NCBI GenBank assembly: GCA_027946555.1
Contig: JAPEVC010000105.1
Coordinates: 58,861 to 122,860, forward strand
From: Gnomoniopsis sp. IMI 355080
Taxonomy: Eukaryota; Ascomycota; Sordariomycetes; Diaporthales; Gnomoniaceae
Reading direction: 5' to 3'
DNA length: 64,000 bases
Shown one piece after another: positions 23,395 through 36,169 of this stretch (position 1 is the first letter of the stretch; each line of letters begins with the position of its first letter). Under the pieces are notes generated by a model. It was not told the origin of the DNA and ran no database searches. It saw only the letters and a program-made list of their open reading frames with translations. The position numbers and the translations under genes were made by a program.

Positions 23395-23851
23395 GCAACA
23401 CAGACACGTGGAATGAGGGTCTCGAATATAGATCAACATTCCAAAGTGAACTTTGAGCTGCTCTCATTCTTGCACATTGCTTGGAAACTGGTAGCTCGGG
23501 GATACGGCATTGCCGTTTAAGCATGGATCGTCGCTGAGCCTTTGGGCTGAATTTGAAAGGATCTTATTGTCCATGCTCGTTCTCCTGGGAGGAGCAGCTA
23601 GGGATTCTGGGCCCTGCCACGGACATGACCGCCGAGGTTGTGATTGTGTTGATATGCAGGGATCCGAGATACTTGCAACTCAAAATACACCTTTCTATTC
23701 CATGAACTTCTAGTGTTGCCGACCACAGCTCAACTTTGAGTGAACAATGTCAAAGACAAATCCGCCTAAACAATCTGTAAACTTGAAATTTAGTTGTCAT
23801 GGAGACCTCTGTATCGGCTGCGTTGAGATCTTTGGCGATATACTCGAAGTC
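23395..23851. other. Convergent intergenic region
   Basis: Between the ends of the BTB gene (plus) and the Clr5-ankyrin gene (minus). No gene or repeat seen. Confidence 0.5.
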
Positions 23852-26800
23852 CTAGTACGCCAACCAAGGCACACCGTAGTCCTCCGTATCAAGCAGCTCC
23901 ACCGCCAGTCCCGATAATTCAGCAATCAGATTCCGACACCCATAGTACCCATTCTCTTCTGCAAAGTCCATTGCCCTTAGACACTGGCGCTTTTCAAAGC
24001 CAACCCCTTGTGGCGACAGTTCCCTCGCATTCCATAAAAGCTGTATCATATCCAAACGGCCGTGCTCCGCTGCGCCTTCGAGGGGCCAACGACCATCTAG
24101 CTTAGATGGGGGAATATCAAGCCTCGCACCTTGCTCCAGCAGCTCCACCGCGATGCTGCAATTTCCCGATATTGCAGCAAATTGAAGAGCAGTCCCTCCG
24201 CCTTGGAATGCTGGAGGGCTATTCACATCGGCGCCTCTGCGTAGTAGTAGCTGAATCATATCGAGATTGTCCAACTCTACCGCGTACTGCAGTGGCGTTC
24301 GCCTGAGACTCAGGTGAGGCTTTAAATTGACATCCGCTCGTTTATCAATCAGCAAGGTGACGATATCGTCGCGTCCAGTCTCAAGGGCAGCCATCAGCGC
24401 TGTTATACACATGTATGGATACGTCTCCAACCTGGCGGTGTGATTAGGATCCGCTCCTGCTTGGAGGAACTTCTCGATAGCGACCACGTTAGTGTTGCAG
24501 CGCCCTGGTATGCCTAAGATAGCAAGTCCCAGTGGAGTAAGAGAAAGCCTGCACAATTTGGGATCTTTAATCGTTTCGGGGACTACTAAATTCACTGCTC
24601 CCATTGAGAGAAGCTGATCCAAAGCCTGAGCCTCACCGCTTTGAGTGTATTCACTCATAAGGGAGCAGAGGATGTTGGCTCCCACGCACTTATGAGGAGC
24701 ACGTGCTTGTTGTCGCTCTGGCGTGTCAGTTCCGTTTGCAAACAGAAGTGAGAACATCTCGGGCCGGTCCGGTATCGTTGCTTCTAGGACTCTGGACGCG
24801 GAAGGATTTGCTCCCATTTGAAGTAGATAGAGCGCCATCTGCCGATGACTTTCCCGGATTGCCATCGCAAGACAGCTGTCAAGGTCTTTTTCTTCTGAAG
24901 TAGACTCCACAAACAGTCGGAATAGATCAAGGTTTTCAGTCCTCATGCAGTGTAGGCAGAAGCCTTCCAGAGCTCCTTCTGTTCCGCGGCTTGAGGGCAT
25001 CTCCATGTCGGGCCTGGCGAACAGCAAAGATTTCAAGACTGATGGCTCGCCCCATCTCAGCGCGGCTTCCGTTCTAGAGTACCGGGAGCTTGTAGAAGAA
25101 GTAGCTAGAATGGCTTCCATGATCTTCGGATAGCGCTTCTCTAATGCCAGATCCAGTGACCCACCACTTTTGGCATTCTCTTTGATCAGGAGGTGAGCGG
25201 CCTCTTCTTGCTCAAACTCCAAAGCCCATATTATGGCCTCCTCAGGAACCCTGAAGGCCACATGCGTACACGATGCGGCCTGTAATAATCCATTCAAAAC
25301 GGGAATGTTTCCCACTTCCGCTGCCGCAAAAATCGCCGCTTGTAGGCGCCCGTGGTCTTTCAGGCTGGCAAGTGATCTGCAACCCTCACTCTCTAGACGT
25401 CGGGCAAGCTCTTCATTCCACGTTCTCACTGCCTCAGCGAAAGGAGTCGTCAATGTGCCTATGCCCCGTGAATCTTTCTTGGGAGGGATGATTAGGTTGC
25501 GTTCGCGGAGCGCGTCAATTGGACGCAAATAGCGTGCAGGCGGGTCAAGGCTAGGGTTCCGGAGCATGAAGTAATCAATAAGATGAGGATTACCAGACCT
25601 GATTGCAGCACTTAGTACCAGATCTGTGGATTTCGTGTAGTCAATGAGAAGCTCAACGACCTCCAGTCGACCTCTAAGTGCTGCCTGAACAGCAGCTTCC
25701 TCTATGACTTCTGGGACCTCAGCCAAGCAAGATCCGCCATGAGACTGGCATGTTCTGACCAAATTTGACATGATGGTTTTTGACGCATCAGTATCGATAA
25801 GTGCTGCAGTCTCTATAATTGGGACCTTTTGCCATCGACACAGTTTCTCAGACCCGACGAAGAATTCCTTATGGTCTGCCAAGGAAATAGTCTCAGATAA
25901 TAAAGAAAGGACTTCATGCAGAGGGTTGCTGTCGAAATATTCATACAGTTTCAAGAGGAATATTGGAGACACCTTGCTGCCTTTGCTGATCAGCAATTTA
26001 ATTGTGTTGATCAGATCTGTTGATGAAAGCCACTCTGCCCTTGACGGAGGCGGTAGGTGAGCGGTTCCAAGTAGGAAGTGAAGCGCACTACGCTCATAGG
26101 GCATTTCATAGTGCGGTAGTGGCCAACTATACTGATTGTTGGAGTAAGAAGTGCTGACATCGGCGCCATTTTCTACCAGAATCCGGACGATCCTCAGAGC
26201 CTTGAGATTTGCTGCCTTCTCTACGGGTGTACATCGCTCACCATTCCAGAGGAAGCAGATCGTGTTATTGACGTCCACAACGTCACGGGAAACAAGAATC
26301 TGGATGACTTGTTCGTCCTTTGCGTCAACGGCGGCTTTGAAAAGGTTATCGATAAAAGTTCGTGACGTATGTGAGGGTGCTTCAAGGATCGACTGTAGAA
26401 ACGAAGTATTGAAGAATGCAAGACGTCTCAGGCAGAGCAGCAGGTCTTTGATGGGAATATCATTCAGTCCAGAGAAACCGTTCAGTATAGAGAAGAGCAG
26501 CAGTCGCATTATTTTCGATTCGGTAATTTGATCTTCCGAAATAAGAGCCCCGGCTGTGCCACGCGGAAGAGCCACCAACATTCGTAAAGCTGACTGTAAA
26601 CGGTCGGCCTGTCGAGTCGCGGTCCTATCTGAGCCGTAAAGTGTGTTGATGTAAGACCTGAGAAGCAAGCTTCCTGACAGGGACGGGTTGGTACTAGACC
26701 TTGACGTGAGGGCCATGTCTCGGCTGTTCAGGAATCCCTCGAACTCCACGAACGGTAGATTCCGCAGCCATTCCCGACTGATATTAAGGGATGAGTTACA

Positions 26801-27726
26801 ACCAGCCAATAAACTGCTGGATTGTGCTGCAAAGCTGCTGTGGAGGACATCTCCGGTCTCAGTTGGTGTGCCATGGCGGGACCGGAAAAGGATGCTCGGA
26901 GACAGGTAATGCTGGAACGGTGCATATTCGAATTCATCGACATTCGTGTTACTAAACTCCCCAGACCCAAGATCACCCCAGGGCAAAGAGTCAGGGTGCC
27001 AGTACGTTGTATTGAGGCCAGGACCGCCGGTGTGATTGGAACTGAACTCATCCGTTGAGGAGGCGAGGCCCGAAGTTGTGTTTGCTGCGGACGGGCTCGC
27101 ATTTCCCCCCATATTCGACAGACCACTGGGTATCTGCTCACTATCATGATTAAATGAGCTGAGTGACACCTGCGATATCGGAGAGAATGTGCTGTGGTGC
27201 CGGTCAACGGATTTTCCCAGCATCATCAGTGAGTTGTCCAATATTGGAGCCTGCGGCTGCGAGATTACGTTGTGCTGCACTTCCATGACATGGGGCAATG
27301 ATTCGGATTCGGCACTTTCAGCGGATGCTGTCGAAACTATGTCCTTGGTCGACCGAATCTGGTTGAGGTATCGCTTGGCCCTTTCAATCTTCTTCTTGTC
27401 TTTTACGCGGCCAGATGAAGTTACAAGGTGCGGAGCCATCTGGCCATCGACGCCTGCAAGATGAGTCTCCCACTCCGTACGTGTGAGATTCTTCTTGATG
27501 CCCCAGAATCTGAGCTTGGCCTCATATTGAGACTTGCTGTAGAATAATCTTCAGCGAAGGAGCAGTGGCTAAGTGAATAAGAGGAAGCTGACCTTGCGGA
27601 GAAACCATGCGCCTCTTCCATCTCTTTGATCACTTCCAGCAGGGAATTCTTGACATATAATCCCTTGATAAGCTCCTTGTGGCGGTCCCACTCCTCTTGG
27701 GCAATCTTGGGCGGTTTGGCAGCCAT
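23852..27726 (-). CDS. Clr5-domain ankyrin-repeat protein
   Basis: Two exons on the minus strand, 27726-27593 and 27536-23852, give 1272 residues; the 56-nt intron starts GTCAGC. Splicing is supported because it joins the two halves of a Clr5 domain: WDRHKELIKGLYVKNSLLEV before the junction, and SQYEAKLRFWGIKKNL with RTEWETH after it. Clr5 (PF14420) is a short N-terminal module of fungal proteins, probably DNA- or protein-binding. After about 200 disordered Ser-rich residues comes a long helical region of degenerate ankyrin repeats. The last 250 residues contain canonical ones (for example RRTPLQYAVELDNLDMIQLL, then RRGADVNSP and GGTALQFAAISGN). No NACHT or effector domain is visible. Such proteins belong to large lineage-specific fungal families of unknown role, and this one has no obvious partner nearby. 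Confidence 0.9.
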
Positions 27727-28328
27727 GATGTGCCTTGTATCCACAACAAACGACTTCTGATGCAACGGTACCCAAAAGCTTGAAATATGTAGGGCGATAG
27801 GTTTGTAGGGGTTGATGGTATTGGTAGTGTGTATCCAGAAGCGACAGTGATCGGACTGACTACGGCAGTTCGAGAAGGATAACCCTATTGCACGTGCTCT
27901 CTTCACAGCGATCCGAGGGTTGAGCAAGCTGGAAATCTATCTATCATCACGGTCTTCTGTATTAGGTCTTTTCGCCAGACTCTGTCCCATGTTAACACAT
28001 TATGCTGCGGGGTGACGGGTTCCGGGCAACGTTACCGACGAGAACAAATGGAGGTATGTGCCAGCTCAGCTGTGCAAGACCACGTCGACTTGCATGACTT
28101 GTACTACTTGGCTGCCTGGCAGAAAACTTCCAAGTGAGCCTGGTCAAGGCAGAATCACAGAATAGGGTGGTCAGGCTGCACCGTCGATTGGGTGGGTACC
28201 TTAGTAGGTGGGTATCTACAGTACATGCACTGCCACGGCGTCACCAGAATATCCTAGCCCCTCAGATTCCGTGGGCGAGGCACATTCCTTGCCGCTAGGT
28301 TGTGCTCTGGCAGATGTTGTTCTGATCG

Positions 28329-28551
28329 TTTTTGCTTTGGCAGATTTTGCTTTTGACAGGTTTTGCTTTGACAGTTTTTGCTTTGACAGGTTTTGCTTTG
28401 ACAAGTTTTGCTTTGACAGGTTTTGCTTTGACAGGTTTTGCTTTGACAGGTTTTGCTTTGACAGGTTTTGCTTTGACAGGTTTTGCTTTCACAGGTTTTG
28501 CTTTCACAGGTTTGGGTCTGACAGGTTTTGCTGTAAGTAGCAGGTTTTGCT
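28329..28551. repeat. 15-bp minisatellite
   Basis: Eleven contiguous 15-bp units run from 28360 to 28524, consensus GTTTTGCTTTGACAG. Degenerate half-units flank both sides (28329-28359 and 28525-28551). Most units are identical. Variants carry ACAA for ACAG, CACAG for GACAG in two adjacent units, and one diverged unit with GGGTC. Because 15 is a multiple of three, every frame on both strands stays open through the array: on the plus strand FDRFC repeats, on the minus strand KAKPV or QSKTC repeats. The resulting 100-codon frames are therefore not evidence of a gene. Confidence 0.95.
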
Positions 28552-28947
28552 ACGGGTCTCATAAGGTTGTTCATACATTCGTTGGCTCCGAGCGATTTCC
28601 ATTTTTAATTTACTCATGACCAGAATCCATAAGCAACACCTTAGGGAACATTTGTGAGGAAATGCCATACCTTTCACATCCACTGATGGTTGCAACACTG
28701 ATGGTTGCAATCATGCCTCAAGAAGACTTATGCGTGTACGCGATATGTGAAAATGAAAATAGGATCGAGAATAGATGATGGTCTGCTGTAACGAAGGCGA
28801 GTCCTCGCCAATTTCAGCCGCTACAAGACACCCAAAGTTGAGTATGACGTTTGTGCTGCCTGAACTGCGAACCTGGTTGGTACAAATGAGCTGAACGAGG
28901 CAGGCTGGATGGAGCAGGTATGAGCTTTTCTAATTACGTCAGACTAT

Positions 28948-28967
28948 CAAGGTACCTAGGTACCTTG
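28948..28967. repeat. 20-bp perfect palindrome with TACCTAGGTA core
   Basis: CAAGGTACCTAGGTACCTTG is self-complementary across all 20 bases. Its decamer core TACCTAGGTA occurs exactly at nine other non-coding places: 4561-4570, 8073-8082, 11390-11399, 19001-19010, 40685-40694, 41116-41125, 42336-42345, 44267-44276 and 63573-63582. Near copies lie at 39021 and 61590. Confidence 0.9.
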
Positions 28968-29852
28968 TGTCAGACAAGCGGAACTTGGGTGCGGAGATAT
29001 TTCAGTAAGACTGGCATTCTCGAAATCTGCATGGTGTGTTCGAAGACCTCTTCAGTGAACTTTGCGAAAGGTCTCACGGACAGATTCATCCAGTTATGTT
29101 CAACAATACGAACAAAGCCAGCCTCAGAGTCTACCCAAGCCAAATAAACCTACTTAATTGCTTTTAAAATGAACGTGAGGTTTCAAGTCTCCTTTGATGC
29201 TGTTTCACTACAAAGAAACCATCTTACAAGGGTGTTCAGAATTCTCAAGACTCTCGATAAGAAATGTTGCCTGGTTCTACACCCTCCGTCATGCCTCTCT
29301 CTAGTGATGATAGCGATGGAGGCGTATTTACCACAGCAGACAATTTTAGTCAAGCATATATATGCAAAAAGGCAGAATACTGAGTGGTGGCAATCCTCAA
29401 ATCGATGCAATGTGTATCTGATGGCAAAACCTGCCCCGGTTTTGCCCTCCGCCAGGTTTTGGTCAAGCGCACACATACGAAATCAAAACCGATTGGTCAT
29501 TGAAGATATATTCACCTCACCTTTGGAACAAATACTCGGTCCTTCACGCCTTGTTCTTCGTGATATACGCATTCCCCACAAAGTGCGAATTCTGCAGCAC
29601 CCAACACGACCAGATCGAGCCCCGTTTCCCATCGGACGACCGCTACCTACTGCGCTCCAGGGCTTACAGCAGTCGACCCACTAAGCAAACAACCCAAGAC
29701 TAAGAGACATCTGGCCACTGTCAGTATTGTAGCCTGTGTGCCTTCTGTGCAATCTCCGATATTTTGGCTGGGTAGTCCGAGCACACGTCGATATTGGTCA
29801 CCAGAAGGAACTGCGACGTAGCCCGAATCATCAAGAAAATACCCAGGCTGTA

Positions 29853-30227
29853 ATGGTGCTCTCCACAGAAGCGGTCTTGGCCATTGTCGGATTGTTCATC
29901 TCATTGCCCCCCGCAATCATAATTCTGAGGCGGTTCAACTGTGGCTTCTGCAGAAGTCGCTTGCGATCTAGTTTGCCAAGGTGTGGTACCATACAACTGC
30001 AAATCAATACACTGGTGCTAATCAGATATGCAGCTACTCAAAACAGCCCGAGTGAAGGACTACCCTGGACGGCACGACAATCTTATCTCGGGTTCCGTAG
30101 GGCAGGATATGTGCAAACTCGACTTGAAGTCCGTCTCGAAGAAGGCCTGCTAGAAATGTTTGTTGCCGCTCAAATGAGGTACCAGACAACCACGATTGAA
30201 CGTGGTTGGGTCAAACAAATTCGATGA
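29853..30227 (+). CDS. Possible small membrane protein (uncertain)
   Basis: An ATG at 29853 opens MVLSTEAVLAIVGLFISLPP followed by a single hydrophobic helix and a basic stretch. I have a loose memory of short fungal hypothetical proteins beginning similarly. After about 30 residues the frame loses resemblance to anything, and it may continue through an unrecognised intron or be decayed. The full open frame runs to 30227. This is a low-confidence call. Confidence 0.3.
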   Translation: MVLSTEAVLAIVGLFISLPPAIIILRRFNCGFCRSRLRSSLPRCGTIQLQINTLVLIRYAATQNSPSEGLPWTARQSYLGFRRAGYVQTRLEVRLEEGLLEMFVAAQMRYQTTTIERGWVKQIR

Positions 30228-30675
30228 TTTGTTCATAAGGTCGCATGGATGAGAGAAGTCCATACTATGGATATCTATCAACATACAGACGGCACACACT
30301 CGTTTTCACGAACTCTATCGGTATATCAATATTTCCTCTGGCAATCTGGCAAACATGCCTTTAACAGAGCCGCAAGGTTCAACCACCCTGCGCCGGGCTG
30401 CTCCGTCGTCCGCAGATTTTGGGTTGCATTCGGTATATAGAAGATCTACATATCTCCAATGGATCACCGGCATGTTGAACCTTATTATGGCTTCATGAAT
30501 GCATGCCCCGCAGTGTATGATGTGCACGGAATGAGCGTTGCTTACTTTTGTAGGAATGTTTGGTGAAGTATGGTAGGTAAAATGCCCATCTCTTTCTTCC
30601 CAATCCTACAGTAATCCAGCAAGGCTCATTTCCGTGACCTAGGAGGCGAACACTTGAGTATTGACAAACATCACC

Positions 30676-32495
30676 ATGAAACCCACAACCTATCAGTTCC
30701 TTGTGGGAAGCTTTGCAGCCCTAGGCTCATTCCTCTTTGGGTACGACCTCTCCGTGATAGCAGGAGTGGTGGCAGCAGATTCCTTCGCTTCTTCGTTTCT
30801 CCAGCAAGATGGCGACGCACGATCTGGCACCGTCGTCGCGCTATTCACAGCTGGGTGCTTTGTGGGCGCCGGTCTATCGCCCTTCACCGGTCCACTGGGA
30901 CGTCGTGGCACGATATTCCTGGCTTCCTGCATTTTCGTGGCCGGGGGTATTATTCAGACGGCCGCAGTCGTCATTTCAATGCTCTATATCGGGCGCCTCG
31001 TTGCTGGCATTGGAGTAGGCTTCTTGGTCATGTGCGTGTTGGACGTCCATTCCTCAAAACTCTGATTAAAGAACGACTCAAAGTCTGACATGTCCTGCAA
31101 CAGGATCATTCCCATTTTCCAGGCTGAAATTTCTCACCGAAAGATACGCGGCAAGATCACAACCCTCCAGCAACTATTCAGTGCCATTGGCCAGATTGTT
31201 GCTTCCTGGACGGCCTATGGTTGCTACGTGACCTGGACCGGCACAGGAGACAGCCGACAATGGCGGATCCCCCTCGCAATTCAAATCGCACCGGCTCTAA
31301 TACTAGGAAGCATGATATACTTGTTCCCAGAGGTTCGTGTATACTGTAATGTCTCTATTTCCTCCAAGATACTAAGTCCTTTTTTCGTCAAGAGTCCTCG
31401 TTGGTTGTGTGACCATGATCGAGCAGAAGAAGGCTTGCGAGTTCTGGCCCACCTCCATGCGCACGATGACATCAATGACCTATATGTTCGGGAAGAATTT
31501 GACTTGATACAAGCTCAGATCGCAGAGGAACACACACGCAAGAAGGTATCCTATCTGGATCTTGTTCGACCATGGGGGAACTTGCGCCGAACTATTATTG
31601 TTTGTATGATTCAAGCTGGTTGCCAAATGACTGGCATCAGCGCCATCCAATACTTCTCTCGTAAGTCTCACACGAAAAGATACCTAATTTGCGGTGATGG
31701 AGCCAACCTGGAAGCCAGGGAGACTCTTTCTGGCAGACACAGGATAAGGTCTTCTTTTCTGGGGTCTGAAAAACACTCCCATTTCTGAAAGACAGCTAAT
31801 TTGAATCGTTACGTAGCCCAAATTTTCAGACAGATTGGGATTCCTACCTCGACCACTTTGCTGTTGACGGGCGTAAACGCTGTGATTGGTCTGGCAGGTA
31901 CCTCTATCTGTATTCTCACCATCGACTCAATAGGGCGACGGCCATTGGAGATCTATGGGGCTGGTATTATGTGCGTGACTTTCCTCATTAACGCCATAAT
32001 TATCAAGCTGTTCCCGGCTAGCAGCCCCAACACGGCAGCACATTGGACCTTTGTGGCGCTGACCTGGCTGTTTAACTTTGTGTTTTTCATATCGAGCGTA
32101 AGTCCAATCACATGTATTCTTGATAAGCGGAAGTGAAACTGATATGCTCGAAGGGGCCCCTCTCCTGGGCGATCCCCGCAGAACTTTTCGGGACAGCCAT
32201 GCGTCTGAAAGGTGTCAGTGTAGGGGGCATGACCTCGTTTGTGTTCAACACCATGATCGGCCAAATCACCCCCATTGCTGTGGCTAGCATTGGCTGGAAG
32301 TATTATATTGTCTTTATCGTCTGCAACCTGACGAACGGTATCTTTTTCTGGGCCTTTCTTCCTGAAACAAAAGGGCTCAACCTGGAGGATATGGATGAGT
32401 TGTTCTTCACATCTCCAACTTTCGTTCCCGGATCTCGTTGGGAGCCCAAGTTACGCTCTCCAGATCCGGGTGAGACTCTAAACGAGAAAGCTTGA
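30676..32495 (+). CDS. MFS sugar transporter
   Basis: Five exons, 30676-31031, 31104-31332, 31393-31660, 31817-32097 and 32154-32495, give 491 residues, slightly short for the family (about 520). The start ATG has a CACC context and opens a hydrophobic helix with GSFLFGYDLSVIAGV. Sugar-porter (PF00083) signatures are present in order: GPLGRRGTIF, GRLVAGIGVGF joined across intron 1 to IIPIFQAEISHRKIRGKI, ESPRWL joined across intron 2, GPLSWAIPAELF at the start of the last exon, and the closing ETKGLNLEDMDELF. Twelve helices are expected, in the plasma membrane, importing a hexose or related sugar by proton symport. Substrate specificity cannot be read from sequence. It stands alone; the nearest regulator is the Zn2Cys6 gene 3.7 kb downstream, and a functional link is only a guess. 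Confidence 0.9.
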
Positions 32496-35400
32496 TTTCT
32501 TGGAGGCGAGGATTTGCAAAAAAACCAGTTTCACCTGGTGGGTTTGCTGGACTAAGTGTCTGGCAGGCCTAAGGATAGATGACGCAGAAATAGGAAAAAG
32601 AAAACCGTCAGATTTCTTGGACGCGGGAATCGCACTAAATCCCGTTAGGCATGGGCTCTTTTGATCAGGTGGATCCAGATCACAACGAAGCGCCTGTGCA
32701 AAGGACCGAGTCTATCCACACAATTGGTTTTGCGAGCCACATAAATTTCATGGTTTCTGTGGTAGTGTGCTCGAGGTAGATTGTCGCAGCCCTGGATATA
32801 TCAAAGGAAGCTAGAGAAGCGAGAAGGCACATCGGAAGGGGTCAGATCCGACCTTGTGGACCAGATTGAAATCAAAAGACAATAGATCTGTACGAGAACA
32901 ATGTACTCGAGGCTGAGAAATCCTATACCAATATAGTTCCTGCTGCAGGGCTTTTTGGGCCAAAGGTCATCGCAATATTCTCGGTCTCCGTGGCGCGTCC
33001 GAATCCGAATGATAAACGCCAGCATGAGACGAGAGGCGCGATTGATTGACGACCTGCATGATGAGTGGGTCGTAGCTGGGCGCGAACTTTCGCATCGGCC
33101 TCATTTTCACAAGAAGCAGCTGCAGTCTCAGACTCTCAGGGAAGCGATCCCCGACTGTTGGAATAATCTGGCAGCTATTGGAGTTCGCTGGCTCAATCTT
33201 CAAATGCACCGATCCACCCCTGATGTCAATCCTCTGGCGCTGACGTGGACTAACATTGGCTTCATAGAGGTACACTCGATTGAGAGTCTGAGATGTCGAA
33301 TAGATCCTGCATTTTGTGTGCGTCTAAAGTCTTGGGCACAACAGCGAAGAGTTACCAATTATTGAGCAGATCTACTTCATATAGGTCGAGCCCACGACTG
33401 TTATCCATACCCTAAGCAGACATTGTACTGTGTAAGAGAATTGGAGACCATCAAACAGTGTATTGCCAGTGCTACAGCATGAGCTTTAGATTCCACCCGC
33501 CAAGCACAGCGGGTGCCCCGACAGACGGGTTCGGGTCACTATAGCACAAGACGTTGCGTTGGTGACACGATGACAGGGTGCATCTATTACCGGACAAGAA
33601 ATGACAGCTGTCATACAGCGGCTGTCCAAGCAAGCAGTCAGTGGATCGCGGATTCGCGATACCAGGAAGAGACCACAGACTCCATTAACGTTCTGCTACC
33701 TTTCCGTGAGGACCACTTCAAACGCTAATAAATGAAACGCAACGATCACTTGGTTGCAATACTGCAACGTAGTCTCTTAGTGACTGTTCAAGGGTTGAAG
33801 CTCTCTCACATTTTTGGTAGACTAAACGCCCACAATAAGCGCGGGACGCTTCCGGCCTTGCGGCTGTGAAGCAAACAATACGTTTATCATCGACATCATC
33901 ATCGGACCGGAAGTGGGCATATATGATGTGCCCCACTTCTCACCCATGCCAATGGAACTCCACGAGCACGAATGGGGTATGGGCATGGTTCCCTCGTTAC
34001 AACACATTGAAGGCAGCGGAAAGGTACTGACGACCAACCAACCGGGTAAAGACATGATTGGTGATCAGATCGTACTGTCAGCGTTGCAGGTCAGATTACC
34101 TGCTTCACATAATTGTCAGTCAAATTCTAAGGTTGTGACATCCGATAGAAATCGGGAATCTCAACCAAGAGTTCAACATCGTCTGAATCATGTGTGCAAG
34201 ACAATTCATTTTATAAAGAATGCGCCATAAGCTGGGTCCAATTGACATTCGGAGTGTCTCCATATAATCAGTTTTAACGCACGCCGTCTTTATTAAAACA
34301 GTCTGCCCGCCAATTATTGTATATCAAGTTGGAACCAGACTGGTATGTGACCTTGCTTCGTGAGTCGTGCTTTTGAGGTCTACGAGATGCTCCTTGCGCC
34401 TTGAGCCTGGGAATGTTCTGACCTAGCGTCACAACCTTCGAAGAGAACTCATCACTTTCTTTTCAATATAATCATGGTTGTCTATGACACCTCTTTCTTG
34501 ACTTTCGATCCAGACTTGTATCCAAAACAACGCCGCCTTGCCCTTTAGGCATCAAGTGGCATACGCAAATGCAACTCAAGATGGCGATCACACCGTGATG
34601 AAAACTACCAGGCACGACCAGTCAACGAGAGACTAGGCTCTGGTCCATCGGCACCAACGACGAATTCACTACAGCCAGGCTAATGGGTGCCTAGGCTCGG
34701 CATGGACAATAACTTTCCTTCGAAAATCAGGCTCTGTCCACACATAAGCATTCCCGATCTCTTGCGACCTTGCTCCCTGGCTTCGCTGATCGCCCACTTC
34801 AGGGTCCAGTCGGAATTCGATATTCCGTGCGGCAACATCTGTTGAGAGCCAAGTCTGGATTCAGTATTACGGTTCCCGGGGCCTACAATGGGTCGAGATG
34901 GGTCGAGACTATTGGTTGACGGTTTTATTTGGGCTTGAGGCTGGTAGAATGGTACCCAGTAGCCTCGGCGTCCTCCATCATCCGTTCCAGATTTTGTGTT
35001 CATGAAGTCTACATTCGTTCCATTTTAGGTCAGCCCTCCGGCCTCCAAGGTCACTGTCATGTGGTATTGATTGTGGACCCCGGGAGATCAGCACGATCCA
35101 CCACAATTGATCTATCACCCACCAATCTCCTAAAGTCGATTCAGGAATCTCGCTTGCTTACGGTGGATTTGGGGATCCTCTGCAGGGATTCAGACGTTCC
35201 CGCGTACCCGCCTATCACATTCACTACTGTATCCACTTCCAACGACAATCACCGGGGACACATTCCGCATTACTCATTAGCGGGGTTTGTGTGTTGTGCA
35301 TCTCCGGGTTGGCAAAAGTCTCAGATAAGTGATTGAGCATGAGTCTCAGAGGTGTCACGGAATTCCCAAGTGTTCGATACTACGTTGGCCTAGATTGCCA

Positions 35401-36169
35401 ATACTCGCGCAGTAGGTTGTGATAGGTATGGAGCTAGTCTCCGGTATCAAACTTACCACGAACCTCGCAGCATCAAAACTCCTTGATATATACAGTACAA
35501 TGCGCGGCATTGAGAATTCAGAGCTCTCTGGGAACGGGCAAGGGCCCTGTCAGCCTGTTACAGCGACTTCGAAAGGTTCTTGTTGGTTCTTACTCCCCTG
35601 AGTCCTTTGAGAATGCCGCAATTCCAGGATACGCCTAGTTTGTCGCAGATCTGGCTGTCAGTTTTACTATTGCTTCTTCTCTTTCTGAATTTGGGTCTTC
35701 GCTCGCCCCCTAATTACGGTAGTTGCTGCCGGGCCGAGCACAAGCGAGCGAAGAAAACAAGAAAGAGTTTGTAGGAAGTCGACGAGGTGGGGACAGGGCG
35801 GTTTGGCGTGGTAATAAGTCACTGTCAGCCTCGTCTGGGTTGCAACATTGCCAAAAATGTGTCATTGGCGCCCTTGAGGGCCTTAAGCGGACAAGTTAGA
35901 CCCCCTTGCTCGATGTACTACTATGTATTTCATAGGTCAGATGTGTTGCCACGCGAAGGGACCAGGGAGCCCCTTGCTACCGTCTTGACATGCTCTACAT
36001 CCGCAGCTTACCTAAGGTCAAGGGTGGGTACCACAGTTCTGGGCATCTCACTGAGCACGGCTTGAGTTTATACCAAGAATCCCTCCTCACCCGTCCGAAA
36101 TTTGCAATCTTGCCGAGCGGCTTACGTATCTGCTTATTTCTCCCTTTCTGTTAAATCTGATTGATTCCA
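32496..36169. other. Gene-poor interval
   Basis: About 3.7 kb between the transporter and the Zn2Cys6 regulator. A 136-codon plus-strand frame (32955-33365) is opposed by a 102-codon minus-strand frame; neither has a recognisable domain or splice support. I see no repeat, tRNA or mobile-element remnant. Confidence 0.45.

Larger units (their letters stand above)
27727..30675. other. Gene-poor interval with minisatellite
   Basis: About 3 kb with no firmly supported gene. It holds the Clr5-ankyrin promoter, the 15-bp minisatellite at 28329-28551, a short duplication of CTGATGGTTGCAA near 28681-28709, and a 20-bp perfect palindrome at 28948-28967. The only coding candidate is the weak small ORF starting at 29853. 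Frames at 29169-29703 show no known feature. Confidence 0.45.

Noticed and set aside
28329..28551. CRISPR-like array
   Set aside because: The units are contiguous with no spacers, and the genome is a fungus.
28208..28574. Repeat-containing genes on either strand across the minisatellite
   Set aside because: A stop-free 15-bp unit keeps all frames open, so length is not evidence; no signal peptide or conserved flank.
32955..33365. 136-codon plus-strand frame
   Set aside because: Opposed by a 102-codon minus-strand frame over the same bases, with no recognisable domain or splice pattern.
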